DNA of 64,000 nt, taken from the NCBI RefSeq assembly GCF_030272615.1, contig NC_081410.1:503802942-503866941 (forward strand), written 5' to 3'. The DNA comes from Cryptomeria japonica. Lineage: Eukaryota > Streptophyta > Pinopsida > Cupressales > Cupressaceae. The notes below the pieces were generated by a model that saw nothing but the letters and a program-made list of their open reading frames with translations, made no database searches and was not told the DNA's origin. Made by a program: the position numbers and the translations under genes. Shown piece by piece: positions 20,559 to 31,490 of this stretch. Each line of letters opens with the position of its first letter. Position 1 is the stretch's first letter.

Positions 20559-21950
20559 TGTAGTCACACAAATCTGTCCAGCTTAATTAAATAAATATTC
20601 GCTATTTATTTGATTAAAAATCCACTAGCCATCAGTTAATTAAATAAATATTTAATTAATTCATCTCCAAACATTCTTCTATTAATTAAATAAATTATTC
20701 AATTTATTTTAATTAATTCCTTAAACCAAATACAAATTAATTAAATAAATAAAATCTATTTATTTAATTAAGTCCTCTTTTCCTCTTTTAAAAATAAATT
20801 AAATAAAACATTTATTTAAATCATTATCCCCACCCCACTTGCATTTTCCTACAAATGCAACTTGCACACATTTATTGAAATAAATGAATTTTTATTTTAA
20901 TAAAATCCTATTTTCCCTCACCCACCAAATCCACTTGCAAAATCTAATCCCCTTCTAGATTCTTCTAACCCCTTCCTAATTAGCCTAATCCATCCCCTAA
21001 TTATTGTCACATTCCTAAGCAAAATGAAGTCACTTCTCAAAGACTCCAAAGTCTTTGAAAAACATTTAATGCTTTGTGTGTTCAACAAATTAACCCCCAA
21101 AGTCTTCCAAGACCACTAATGGCTCTTACATGACCATTTATGGCTCTTACATAACCATTTATGGTTATTTCAAACTTATCTCCCCAAAAATTTATTGTTT
21201 TGACCATATTTATCCATTTCACATTTTGCACAAGAGTTTATCCATTGGATAAAAGCTTTATTCTTTGAATAAAGAGTTTATTTATTCAACCAACCTTGAC
21301 TTTAACTTCCAAAGTCATATCAAGCATTTAATGTTTATTCCCTCCCATCTCAACCTATCTCACATTGACACTTGTCATCCTGGGATTGGGTTGAAAGCCT
21401 TCACATGGATTTGAAATCATTCAATCCTGGCCCTTGTTGAGATTGCTCAATCTCAACCATCCATTGCTTCATTTTTCCTATAAATAGAGCCCATTTCTTC
21501 ACAATCCAGATCCTGAAAACTTGTATGCATTTAAGCTATAGACATTTTAAGAGAGCATTTTAGCATAATTAACTCATGTATTGTCATCTTGGATAAAATA
21601 AATCATTTTAGTATCAATAGCTTAGTATTAGCTTTTCATTTTCAGATTTGGAGCAAAATACTCAAATCTCAATCCTCCATAAGCATCCATAGTGCAAAAA
21701 GCTGCTGAGAGCTACACTATTTTGGAACTTGGAGAGGAGAGGAACAAGGGAGAAGGAGCTAAGAACATGCTAAGAGGCATTTGGAGATGCCGCATTATCT
21801 TTGTTTCATTAGTTAGATATATTAGCATGATTTTAGTGTCTCTCTTGATATGCCTATTTAGATTAGTTTTTGATTGAATAACACTAACGATTTCTTGTGT
21901 GTTTTGTGTTTTTTCTCTTAGACTAACCTTGTCCATTTTGCAGGGCATCA
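20559..21950. mobile_element. Solo LTR (TGTAGTCACAC family) inside RT
   Basis: 1392 bp from TGTAGTCACACAAATCTG to GCAGGGCATCA with the exact duplication ATAGG (20554-20558 and 21951-21955). Removal restores ARLDR-YLFQQNFRKG. It has an AT-rich first part with many attaatt/aattaaat motifs and a clear TATA box (cctataaatagagccc) near 21479. A possible short frame at its 3' end is not conserved. Confidence 0.92.
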
Positions 21951-23312
21951 ATAGGTATTTGTTTCAACAAAATTTTAGGAAAGGTATAACAAATAGTAAT
22001 CTTTACTTCAAGATTGATGGAGAGAAGTTATTGATTGTTATAGTTTATGTTGGAGACATTATATTTGGAGGAAATGATAGCCTATGTAAAGCATTTGCTA
22101 AAGAGATCCAAAAAGAATTTGAAATGTCAATGATTGGTGAGGTATACTTCTTTCCTGGGTTGCAAGTTATTCAAACTGAAGATGGAAATTTTATCTCACA
22201 AAGCAAGTTTGTGAAAGAGATGTTGAAGAAGTTTGGTTTTCATGATGATTGTAAACATTCTACAACTCCATAAACTATTGGATGCACGCTGAACAAAGAT
22301 GATGAGTCTCTAGAGGTTGATTAGAAGAAGTGCAAATCGATGATTTGTGGATTGTTGCATTTCACTGCATCCAAACCAAATAGCATGCAGTGTGTGTGTT
22401 TGGTGGCTAGGTTTTAGGAAAATGCAAACGTGACACATGAGCAAGCTATGAAAATAATTTTTCAGATATTTGAAAGGTACTGTGGATTTTGGACTTTGGT
22501 TTTAAAAAGGTGGATATTTTATGTTGAAAGCTTATACTGATGCGGATTGAGCTAGAAGTGTTGATGACTGAAAGAGTACTAGTGGTGGTGTTTTCTTTTT
22601 AGGAGATAGATTGGTCTCCTAGTTCAATAAGAAACAAGATTCAATTTCCCTATCTACTACTGAAGCAAAGTTTATTGTAGCAACATCTTGTTGTACTTAG
22701 GTAATGTGGATGAGACAAACTCTTAAAGATATCAATGTAACATATGATAAAGAAAATCCTATTATGTGTGACAATACATGTGCAATAAACATTTCAAAGA
22801 ATTCAATTATGCATTCAAGAACAAAGAACATTTCAATCAAATATCACTACTTAAGGGATAAGGTTGGTGAGAAGGAAGTTTGATTGGAATACATTTCTAC
22901 AAAGGAACAAGTTGCAAATATTTTGACTAAGGAATTGGAAAATGATACATTTGAGTTTCTTTGGGAGAAGCTTGGGGTTATTGCCCCTCCTTCCTCTAGC
23001 TAGGTGTATTATGGAGGTGCATCTTTCCAGGAGGAGTCTTCATGCCTATTTCTTTTCCTAGATTGATGTTGTGGATTTGCTCTTAGGGAGAGTAGTGGAG
23101 TGTGTAGTATTGTTGTGGCTTTTGTCTTTTATGGCAAAGGGGGAGAGATTGAGCAATTTTGGGGGAGAGATTGAGCAGTTTTGGGATAGATTAAGTAGTT
23201 TTGGGAGAGATAGAGCAGTTTTTGCAGAGTTTCAGATAGAGTAGCATTGTTTTACAAGTTGGTCAGGCGTTGAGTTTAGTCAAGTGTTGTCATCAATGAC
23301 AAAGGGGGATAT
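21951..23312 (+). pseudogene. Copia RT C-terminal part, RNase H and polypurine tract
   Basis: YLFQQNFRKGITNSNLYFKI starts the segment, followed by the active-site box YVGDIIFGG at about 22045-22071. The usual box is YVDD, so one catalytic Asp is Gly. EMSMIGEVYFFPGLQV and SQSKFVKEMLKKFGFHDDC follow (RT end). RNase H remnants are readable across shifts as YTDADWA.SVDD.KSTSGG and CDNT.AINISKNS, then SIKYHYLRDKV. The polypurine tract AAAGGGGGA is at 23301-23309. Confidence 0.85.
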
Positions 23313-23783
23313 TGTTGGGAGTATGTGTTTTTTTGGTTGTCATTGATGTCAAACTTGTTTTTCTATATAGTTGTTAGTTTGGCATGTTTGTTGTACATGT
23401 GGTATAGAGATGTCTCAAGTGTTATGTTGGTGTTGCAGTTGTTCTATTGGTTGTTCCAAAAGTGTTCGAGTCTAGAAAGTGTTGTTGATATTGTTTGATG
23501 TTTTTATCTTCTTTGGTTATGTTTTTGGTATTATGGATGTGATAATTTTGTGGTCTAGAAATATCTTTGTATTCTTTAGAAATTGTGGTATATTTCATAG
23601 CCAGTTGAGATATTCTATGTTAAAGCTATCTTTAGGTTTGAATATGATTTATGAAAGGTTGTTTGATATGTTATGGGTCCCAGTGTAGCATGTGGAGATA
23701 TGGATAAGAGTAATTTTCATTGGAGAGTTTTCTTTGACTGGTAATTCTCTTTATGGATGTGTTGCATGTTGGGATGTTGAAGT
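23313..23783 (+). repeat. 3' LTR of the Copia array, first part
   Basis: TGTTGGGAGTATGTG start, collinear with 14977 onward, broken at 23783 by a second LTR element. It continues at 30667. The two parts total 1187 bp against 1181 bp for the uninterrupted LTR, confirming one split LTR. Confidence 0.9.
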
Positions 23784-24707
23784 TGTTGGCAATTGACACT
23801 TAAATGGTTGGTTTCACTATGTTGTCATTGATGGAAACATGGTATCTTGTTCTGGATTCATGTTTTTGGTTCACTTGTGTATTAGCAGACACTTCATCGA
23901 CACCGACACCAGCAGGATAGAAGGATTTCTTTGGTTACCGACAATGAAGGCCGACATGCTTTAGAATATGGTTATCGGTATTGGATCGACAATTGATTTT
24001 TATATTCATGTATATATTTTATCTACCCAACATGTATATTGATATTGTAATTATCTTTATAAGCCAACATAAGGCATGATAAATTATATAGGGTATATAG
24101 GTCAGTTGGATTAGATCATTTTGGGAGTAGTGGAATATTGTGATGGATATGTGAATGTGATATCATGTGAATATGTATTAGCAAGGAGATGCAAAATATA
24201 TCTGATAGATCATGTATGTGATGAAATTTATGTAAGTGTTATTCTGGTAAAGGGTTTAGGGTTTTAGATCGGATCAGACAGAGCTTAACCAGAACTGTAT
24301 TCTAGCATAGAAGATGTTATCTTAGTAGTTCACTCACTTCTCCGGATTGTAGTTTGGATTTGTATGTAGTCAGTGAGGCTTCTTTTGCGATTGAGCAATG
24401 CGCTCTAGGCTGTAAGCCTTACTGCAAGTGCAGACCCCTATAGTTTGTAATATCTCTTCATATGGCCAACGGATTGATATTATGGGTCACAAATCCCACC
24501 GTGGTTTTTCCTCTTTTAGGTTTTCCATGTATAATTCTGCGTGTTATGGTTCTCATTTATGTGATTAGCTTATTGATTGCTTTACTTCTTTCAATTTTGT
24601 ATGTACTGGTATACCAGTTGGTATATGCATGTTTTAATAAGGCTAATATTGATCATTCTGGTATAACATTGATTCACCCCCCCTCTCAGTGTTATTGGAT
24701 TCCAACA
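23784..24707 (+). repeat. 5' LTR of the nested element
   Basis: Starts TGTTGGCAATTGACAC and ends GGATTCCAACA. Highly similar along its length to 29714-30666, with small indels (for example the longer caggccgacat segment in the 3' copy). Confidence 0.9.
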
Positions 24708-24722
24708 ATTGGTATCAAAGCC
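24708..24722 (+). other. Primer-binding site of the nested element
   Basis: attggtatcaaagcc abuts the 5' LTR, matching the initiator-Met tRNA type (TGGTATCAGAGC) except at one or two positions. Confidence 0.85.
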
Positions 24723-24775
24723 TTGTACCTTAGAGGAAGTTTAATAGCTTGAGGAGGATCCGGGATCTGGAATCC

Positions 24776-25897
24776 ATGGATATGGGCTTGGAGAAGAAAC
24801 TTGAGATGACACTTGAAGATTATGATGCTGAAAGATTGAAGAACTTAAATCTACAAGATGAATTGAATTCTGCTAAGGAATTCATTCTTGTCCTATAGGA
24901 GAGGCTATCATCTGTTCAAGCTAGGAGGAAGGAACTTTTGCAAAATCGGGATGATGAAGAGAAAGATGCACTTAAGGGAAAATGTTAGAAACTAAGTCAG
25001 GAGAACATGGTTATGAGAAATGAATAGCAAGCTATAACCATGAGGATTTCTAAGGAGATTGAAGACCAGAAGAAAAAGGAAGAAAATCTTGTTGTATCCT
25101 TGAAGAACAAATTTGAAGAATGTGGTAGGTTGGTTCATGAGAATGATATGTTAAAAACCGATTTAGTACAATCCCAGAGTAATGAACAAGAGCTTGAGAG
25201 ACAAATGATAATTATGAGAGATGATCTAACTACTGCAAGTGAGTATAAAGAAAAATTCAAGACTAGTTCAACACATCTAGATGAGTTATTGAAAAGACAA
25301 AGGTAGATTGGAGATTCCAGTGGACTTGGATTTGAGCAAGGATAGACTTCCGATACTGCTAATGAAGATCAAAACCATAAGGCACCGATAAGGCAGTTTA
25401 ATGCTTATAAATTTAATGGTAGATGTTTTATTTGCAATAGATTTGGTCACATGGCTAGGCAATGTAGAAACAGAGCAAATCAGAACCCTGATTCTACTCC
25501 CAGTCAATGTTCTAAATGTAATAAGTATGGTCATAAGACAAAATATTGTAGAATGAATGTTAAATGCTATGCATATCAAAAATTTAGACATATGGCTAAT
25601 CAGTGTAGGTCAAACAATTATACCTATTTTAGCAAAGCAATTCAAAAGAACAATGTTACATGTTATGCATGTAATGAGGTTAGACATATTGCTAAACTCT
25701 ATAGAAGTAGAAATCCGCTGGTTGGTAATGGAGGATCAAATGAGAAAGGGAAAGAGAAGGTTAATGAAATCCAGCGAGATCATATCCTGAGACGGGTCAG
25801 GAAGATTGAAGAACAATCAACAGATGGGAATGCACTGGTTACTTATCCAATAGAGGAGGTTGCTCCTGCATGGGTAGGAAGCTCAACTGGTAATTGA
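24776..25897 (+). pseudogene. Gag-like protein: coiled coil plus four zinc knuckles
   Basis: One frame from ATG 24776 to the stop at 25895, interrupted by five TAG codons (near 24897, 24987, 25026, 25305, 25344). The first 180 residues are a charged heptad-like coiled coil (LEKKLEMTLEDYDAERLKNL; EIEDQKKKEENLVVSLKNKF). Knuckles follow: CFICNRFGHMARQC, CSKCNKYGHKTKYC, CYAYQKFRHMANQC (second Cys lost) and CYACNEVRHIAKLY (last Cys lost). The tail is basic, then acidic. The usual Copia capsid core is not recognisable, so the N-terminal half may be a replacement. Nucleic-acid packaging is the likely role. Confidence 0.8.
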
Positions 25898-26238
25898 GGC
25901 AAATGCCTTAGGGGTAGGAAAAATACATGGAGATGCTACATATGCCCTAGGAAGAGGTTTTAGAAGATGTTCCAGACACTGGATATGCTTATTCGGCATG
26001 TAGATGTTTTGTTAGAGATCTGCTATCTTTCACCGATAGTCATTGATGTCAATGAAAGATTAGAGTTTTTCTTGGAGGATAAAGGTCGAATTTACTTCAT
26101 TTTTTATTACCTTGCATTCAGAGTGATTCAGTGTGATTAAGAAAAACTAAGAGCGATCAAAGGCATTTCAGAGCAATCAGATATCTTCTCGAGTGATTTC
26201 ACCAGTGACTAAAAGAGTTTGTTAGGGTTTCACTAGAA

Positions 26239-26784
26239 ATGATTAACATGTATTTATCTTTAATCATTGAAGCAAGACCATCATCTGTTCCTATCTTTGT
26301 TGCAAACCTGACTATTGTTGAGGTCAAGGACCATCCCAGGCCAATTTTCAAGCGGTATCTGCATGTGGCTACCCTGGATGACTCGATTGGAGCATTTTCC
26401 CATGTTCTAGAGAGAGTTGTTTATGTCAAAGATGTTAGGGCATACATACATTGTCACATTGAGGATTTGGGGACATCTGATATAAAGGACATGTACATGA
26501 GTGAGCTTATGGGAGATTCTGGAAAGATCAAACCTGCATACAAGAATATTGAAGACTTAGGGTTTACCGATATTGTGTACATTTCAAAATTCGAAGATGA
26601 AATCATTAGGTATGAAGAAGAGTACATGGAGAGTCTATCTAGTTGGATAGACCTTACAAGATCACCCAGGAAGCCATCAGGGCACTCACTGGTTTACCAC
26701 AGATTGGGCAATGTCCAGACAAGAAAGTTTCTAATAATTATGTCAACAAGATCATTGGCACAACATCAGATAGGTGATCCATGA
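26239..26784 (+). CDS. Unknown open frame of the nested LTR element
   Basis: 182 codons without a stop (MINMYLSLIIEARPSSVPIF ...). No polymerase, protease or integrase motif. It contains two similar short pieces (IEDLGTSDIKDMY and IEDLGFTDIVYI), suggesting an internal repeat, and an acidic stretch (FEDEIIRYEEEYME). The tail (LVYHRLGNVQTRKF) is less convincing. It shares its frame with the coiled-coil frame further on, with a stop-rich gap of about 290 bases. Function unknown. Confidence 0.45.
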   Translation: MINMYLSLIIEARPSSVPIFVANLTIVEVKDHPRPIFKRYLHVATLDDSIGAFSHVLERVVYVKDVRAYIHCHIEDLGTSDIKDMYMSELMGDSGKIKPAYKNIEDLGFTDIVYISKFEDEIIRYEEEYMESLSSWIDLTRSPRKPSGHSLVYHRLGNVQTRKFLIIMSTRSLAQHQIGDP

Positions 26785-27075
26785 GAATAAGCACTATCAT
26801 TGACATAGATATCAGATTTGGTAGCATGGTCATCGGTTATAAGGTAACATAGTCAAACTGACTAAATTTTGTTTCTAGCTCCTGCATTTTCGTAGCTTAC
26901 AAGATGATGAGAGAAAATGAGAAATTGGATCTATGTGGTTGGATGTTGGATGATCTATTAATAAACCTAGGAAAGATTAGAGGAGAAGAAAGGGGAATTC
27001 GATAGGGAACCGATAGTAGGTCCATCATTGTTGTCAATTGACACCTCACAGGTTGTAAAGAAAAACATAACTGAG

Positions 27076-27843
27076 ATGAGTCCTACTAAACTCATGATGA
27101 TGGTTGCAAATAAATTGATGAAGGATGGATCTATGGACAAAGGGATTATTGATCAGTAAATCACTATTTTACACAGACTAGTCTCGGAGTACAAGATTGA
27201 CAGGGAAGCGAGCCCATCCGACAAGCTTAAGACAATTAGTCAGCACATTTCAAAGGATTTTCAATCCTTGCAGTAGATTTCAAACCAACAAGCATTGGAG
27301 AGGTTCACACAGGCTAAAAGAGATACATTTGATCAAGTAATTAAGTCTGAGAGGAAGAATATTGATGAAAAATTAAAATTAATAGACAATTCCTTAAAGA
27401 AGTGTACAAATATTTACAGAGTATGTTGTAACACAGATGTACTTACAGTTAATGTGGATAAGAAGATTAAGGAATTTCAGGAGAAAATTGCAGGCATAGC
27501 TAATTCTTTTGATAGATTGACTTCATTGACTACATCCATTAATGGTCAAATTTTGGTTTTGGAAGCCCAAATTTCTACTCTTGAGAAAGAAAAAGACAAA
27601 ATAATAAGAAGAGCCCAAAGTCTTAGAGGTTTGGTGAGTCCGTGGTTGGATTCACTCAGTGTACATAAGGAGTGTATGGATTTGGTTGATAAACCCACAC
27701 CAACAGAGCTAAATGAGAAAGAGTCCTTTGCACATATGCTAAATGAACTTGCATCTATTTCAGCCACTTTCAATCTGGTTGGGATACTTATCTTGAGCTA
27801 TTGGAGAAGGCATATTGATGGGAATGGGTATGGGATAGACTAG
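27076..27843 (+). pseudogene. Coiled-coil protein frame of the nested LTR element
   Basis: From ATG 27076 the frame reads MSPTKLMMMVANKLMKDGSM and continues to 27843 with two TAG stops where CAG is expected (near 27157 and 27274). The last 182 codons are open. The sequence is Lys/Glu-rich with heptad spacing (DEKLKLIDNSLKKC; VDKKIKEFQEKIAGIANSFD; VLEAQISTLEKEKDKIIRRA), so it probably forms a long coiled coil. It ends where foreign sequence begins. No similarity to Copia or Gypsy pol. It may be an envelope-position ORF or captured host sequence; neither can be shown here. Confidence 0.5.
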
Positions 27844-29412
27844 CCTAGTCTATGCTCTTTGATCCTTTCCTTGGATCACCAGGTGTTCTAACCACACCCT
27901 ATGGTCTCTAGGACTTCCCTTTCTTGTGGAACCCCCTGACCTTGCCCAATCCACCCACCAACAACTTGCAATACTTCTCCTAAGGTCTCACCTACTCATG
28001 AGATTCCAAAGAACCCTTACTTAGGCTAATAAGGGTTTGGCTTGTCCTACACTTTTTTAGGTCCTAGCAGGGATAGGATAGGTTTTAGACATGGTTTTCC
28101 ATCCATTCATGTGCCCCCAAGAGGTTTAGGCCTTGCTATTTGTTACCGATCTCACAATTTTGCTTCTTCCCTGCAAAATAGGGCTACAAGGAATGAGCCC
28201 AATTAGGCCTCCATTCCAGACTTTTAGGGCTCTCTCTTGCAAACGATGACCCAACTTGTGAAACTCCACAAAAGGACTATTATTAAATTGGAAAAATCTC
28301 AAAGATTTTCTAGATTTTGGGACTCCAAGTGTCTGTACACTGCCCTAGGTGAATTTTGGGGTTTTTAAGGTTTTTTAAGAGGGTTTTTAGGCCTGCCAGG
28401 GTCACAGTGATGATTTGGTGTTTCTACCACCTTGTCTAGATTGGTGGAATCTCCTCCTTCTCACCAATTCTACTCCACACAACCCTCTACAACTTCTCCA
28501 AAGGGTGCATCCTCCTCTAACCTTCCTTTCTCTCATGGACCTCTGCAGCCTTAACCCTTCCTAGCTAGGCACTGTCCAGTCTCGCCTAGGAGTGGGTCTT
28601 TGGATGGTTTCCCTGCATCTTCAAGGGCCCTACTTGCTCTGAGGTAATGTACAAGGTCTATACTCCTATTCCCCATGGTTTCATGGTGATTCCACAATGG
28701 GGATAGGAGTTGTCAACCCATTGACACAAAACAGTCCAAAACTAGACAATGAAAGAGTGTTTTACAAAATATTTACAAAAGACTCAAAACCTGCACAACA
28801 CACTAAAACTAATTGCTCAAAATGGAAGAGTAAACACAACACAAATCTCTCAACATATTTTAGTCTGCAAAACAATCCATTATCACTCTCTGATGCTCCA
28901 TTTGTGCCGACTGGCAACAAAATCAGAGTCATAGTCAAGGTCTCTTTTCTTGGGCCATACAAAAACTAACATCCAACCCATCATTTTAGGGTTTGTAACT
29001 ATATATAGTATCCTTTCCTCAGTCTATGTGCCAAAATTAGGGTTCTCCATGCTAAACTAAGGTTTTTGACCTATTAGGTGGAAAGGTTGCTTGACAACTT
29101 TGAAAAGTTGTCAAGCAACTTTTTGCAACTTTTGAGCAACTTTTGCAAAGTTTCTTTTCTTGACTCCTAGGCCTACATTGGGCTATCCTATGGACACCAC
29201 CATGCTAAAAGGACCCCAAAATCATCAATGGCACACATAACCTCTCCTCCACAAGAAATCTCAACCAAGACTTGAGAACCTAGGACCTAAACTAGGACCT
29301 AAATAAGACCAATGAGCTCATGGTTCTTATTACATTTACAATGGCTTCTCAAAGAAGCAAAACACCAACAAAAACCAAAAGGAGGAAGACCTTAGAAGGG
29401 TGCTCCTGCACC
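27844..29412. mobile_element. Probable DNA-element insertion in the nested LTR element
   Basis: Composition changes at about 27840 to a C-rich, non-coding stretch that ends exactly at the TIR-like motif GGGTGCTCCTGCACC (29398-29412). It carries a perfect hairpin at 29086-29119 whose arm (AAGTTGTCAAGCAAC) recurs near the motif at 8911. The left end has no matching motif, so it is truncated or uses other ends. The phrase gggatact occurs on both sides (27780, 29460) but may be chance. Confidence 0.45.
29086..29119. repeat. Perfect 15 bp inverted repeat with 4-base loop
   Basis: Arms gttgcttgacaactt and aagttgtcaagcaac around tgaa. Flanked by further gcaactttt repeats. A half-site of the same sequence lies near 8386-8401. 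Confidence 0.9.
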
Positions 29413-29713
29413 ACATATCTAGAAATTCTCAAATTTGTTAAGCTTCGGTAAGATATTTTTGGGATACTCATTGTACAGTTTTGGATCTTTGGCATTCTTT
29501 TTGGAAATTTTGATGGCATTGATATCAAAGGGGGAGTGATATAGATGTGAAAAAGAATAGAAGGAGTTGTATATAATAGGGGGAGTATGGAGTAATTTTT
29601 ATTATGATCATCGATGAATATTCAACTCAGGGGGAGCAGGTAGGATGAAACCGACAGATAAAACCTTGACCATTTTTCACATGAGTGTTGCCATCAATGC
29701 CAAAGGGAGAGAT

Positions 29714-30666
29714 TGTTGGAAATTGATACTCAATTGGTTGGTTTAACTATGTTATCATTGATGGAAACATGGTATCTTGTTCTGGTTTCATGTTTTGGTT
29801 CACTTGTGTACTAGCAGACACTTCACTGACATCGACACCAGCAGGCAACATGATAGAAGGATTTCTTTGGTTACCAACAATACAGGCCGACATGGTTTAG
29901 AATATGGTTATCGATATTGTAGGCCGACATCTCTTGGATCTGACATCCGAAATTGATTTTGATATTCATGTATCTATATTATCTAGCTGACATGTATATT
30001 GATATTGTAATTATCTTTGTAAGCCAACATAAGGAATGATAAACTGTATAGGGTATATAGGTCAATTGGATTAGATCATTTTGAGAGTAGTGGAATATTG
30101 TGATGGATATGTGAATACGATATCATGTGAATATGTATTAGGAAGGAGATGCAAAATATATCTAAAATATCATGTATGTGAGGATATTTATGTAAGGGTT
30201 ATTCTGGTAAAGGGTTTAGGGTTTCAGACCGGATCAGACAGAGCTTAACCGGATTTGTATTCCGACATAGAAGATGCTATCTTAGTAGTTCACTCACTTC
30301 TATAGATTGTAGTCTATATTTGTATGTAGTCAATGAGGATCCTTTTGTGATTGAGCAGTGTGCTCTAGGCTGTAAGCCTTCCTGCAAGTGCAGGCCCCTA
30401 TAGTTTGTAATATCTCTTTATATGGCCAGGATTGATATTGTGGGTCACAAATCCCATTGTGATTTTTCTCTTTGATGTTTTCCATGTATAATTCTATGTG
30501 CTAGGGTTCTCATTTATATGATTGGCTTATTGATTTCTTTACTTCTTTCAATTATGTATGTACTGGTATACTGGTTGGTGTATGCATGTTTTAATAAGGC
30601 TAATATTGATCATTCTGGTATAACATTGATTCACCCACCCCCTCTCAGTGTTATTGGATTCCAACA
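29714..30666 (+). repeat. 3' LTR of the nested element
   Basis: TGTTGGAAATTGATACTC to GGATTCCAACA, preceded by the purine-rich ccaaagggagaga. Collinear with 23784-24707. Confidence 0.9.
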
Positions 30667-31382
30667 AAAGTTTTTTCTCTAGTGATTGTGGATCATTGGA
30701 AGATGTGTTTTGGTCCTCTCTTTCTTCTGGAGTGGATTAGTATGTGCATTTTTGGTCTAGAAGTTGTATTTTGGTTTAAGCCGACATAGTTCAAGCTTTG
30801 ATTATTTATCTTATATATAAAGGATGTATGTGATTAATTTGCATGGACATAATGGGTGAAGAGGATGAGAGGGAGTATGTGATGTGAGGATAGTTAGAGA
30901 AATTCGGTGAAAAGCAGAGAAGAAGAGTTGTGATTGAATCAATATGCGAGTTGTTTAAGACTATGGTAGAGGTATGAGACAAAGTGTTGATAGTTGAGGT
31001 CTGAGTTTTGTGAGTTGATGTTGGTCGTTTGATGTAGAGTTCAAGGACAAATTCATGATATAGAGATCCTTCTTTTCAAATGATTTTTGTATCTTGCCCT
31101 ATTGTAGTTAAATTAAGGGTTGCAAGTCCTCTTTCTGTATCTTTCCCTAAGGACAGTTAGCCTTGGTGTACAAATCCGGGGTAGTGATCTCCTTCATTCT
31201 AATCTGATATAAATAGTGGATACATTTTGTGCGTAAGTGCTCGCCATGGTCCCTATTTGGGGTTTCCACATAGAAAATCTTGGTGTTGATGTGTTGTTTT
31301 TTTGATTAATTGTTTATGTGTTGCATTATCTTATTTTCAAGACTAATTCACCCCCCCTCTCAATCTTGCCTTGGGTTCAACA
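30667..31382 (+). repeat. 3' LTR of the Copia array, second part
   Basis: Resumes the interrupted LTR (tttttctctagtgattgtgg corresponds to the segment near 15445) and runs to GGGTTCAACA at 31382. Completes the LTR begun at 23313. Confidence 0.9.
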
Positions 31383-31387
31383 AATTT

Positions 31388-31490
31388 GACATAAATACAT
31401 ACATACATGCATATATGTACACACATATGTATGTATGTATGCATGTGCATTTGTGTTTGTATTCATGTATATGCATATATGTATATATGT
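31388..31490. repeat. (ATAC/ATGT)n microsatellite
   Basis: Degenerate tetranucleotide repeats of the form catacatacatgcatatatg, followed by tgtatgtatgtatg. The short frame across it is an artefact. Confidence 0.9.

Larger units (their letters stand above)
23784..30666 (+). mobile_element. Non-autonomous LTR retrotransposon nested in the Copia 3' LTR
   Basis: LTRs 23784-24707 (924 bp) and 29714-30666 (953 bp), both TGTTGG...TTCCAACA. Flanks GAAGT (23779-23783) and AAAGT (30667-30671) give a 4/5 target duplication. A primer-binding site attggtatcaaagcc follows the 5' LTR and a purine-rich tract ccaaagggagaga precedes the 3' LTR. The interior codes for a gag-like protein with four knuckles and two further frames, but no protease, integrase, RT or RNase H is visible. 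About 1.57 kb near its 3' end (27844-29412) looks foreign. Confidence 0.9.
13394..31382 (+). mobile_element. Copia-type LTR retrotransposon array with nested insertions
   Basis: Three LTRs of one family (TGTTGG...CAACA) share two internal regions: partial LTR 13394-13826, pol remnant, LTR 14977-16157, gag/pro/RT, then an LTR split into 23313-23783 and 30667-31382. The outer flanks are AATAT (13389-13393) and AATTT (31383-31387), a 4/5 match consistent with one original target duplication. Such LTR-internal-LTR-internal-LTR arrays usually arise by unequal recombination between copies. The second internal region has lost the integrase and received three solo LTRs; its 3' LTR received a whole second element. 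Nothing here is intact. Confidence 0.85.
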
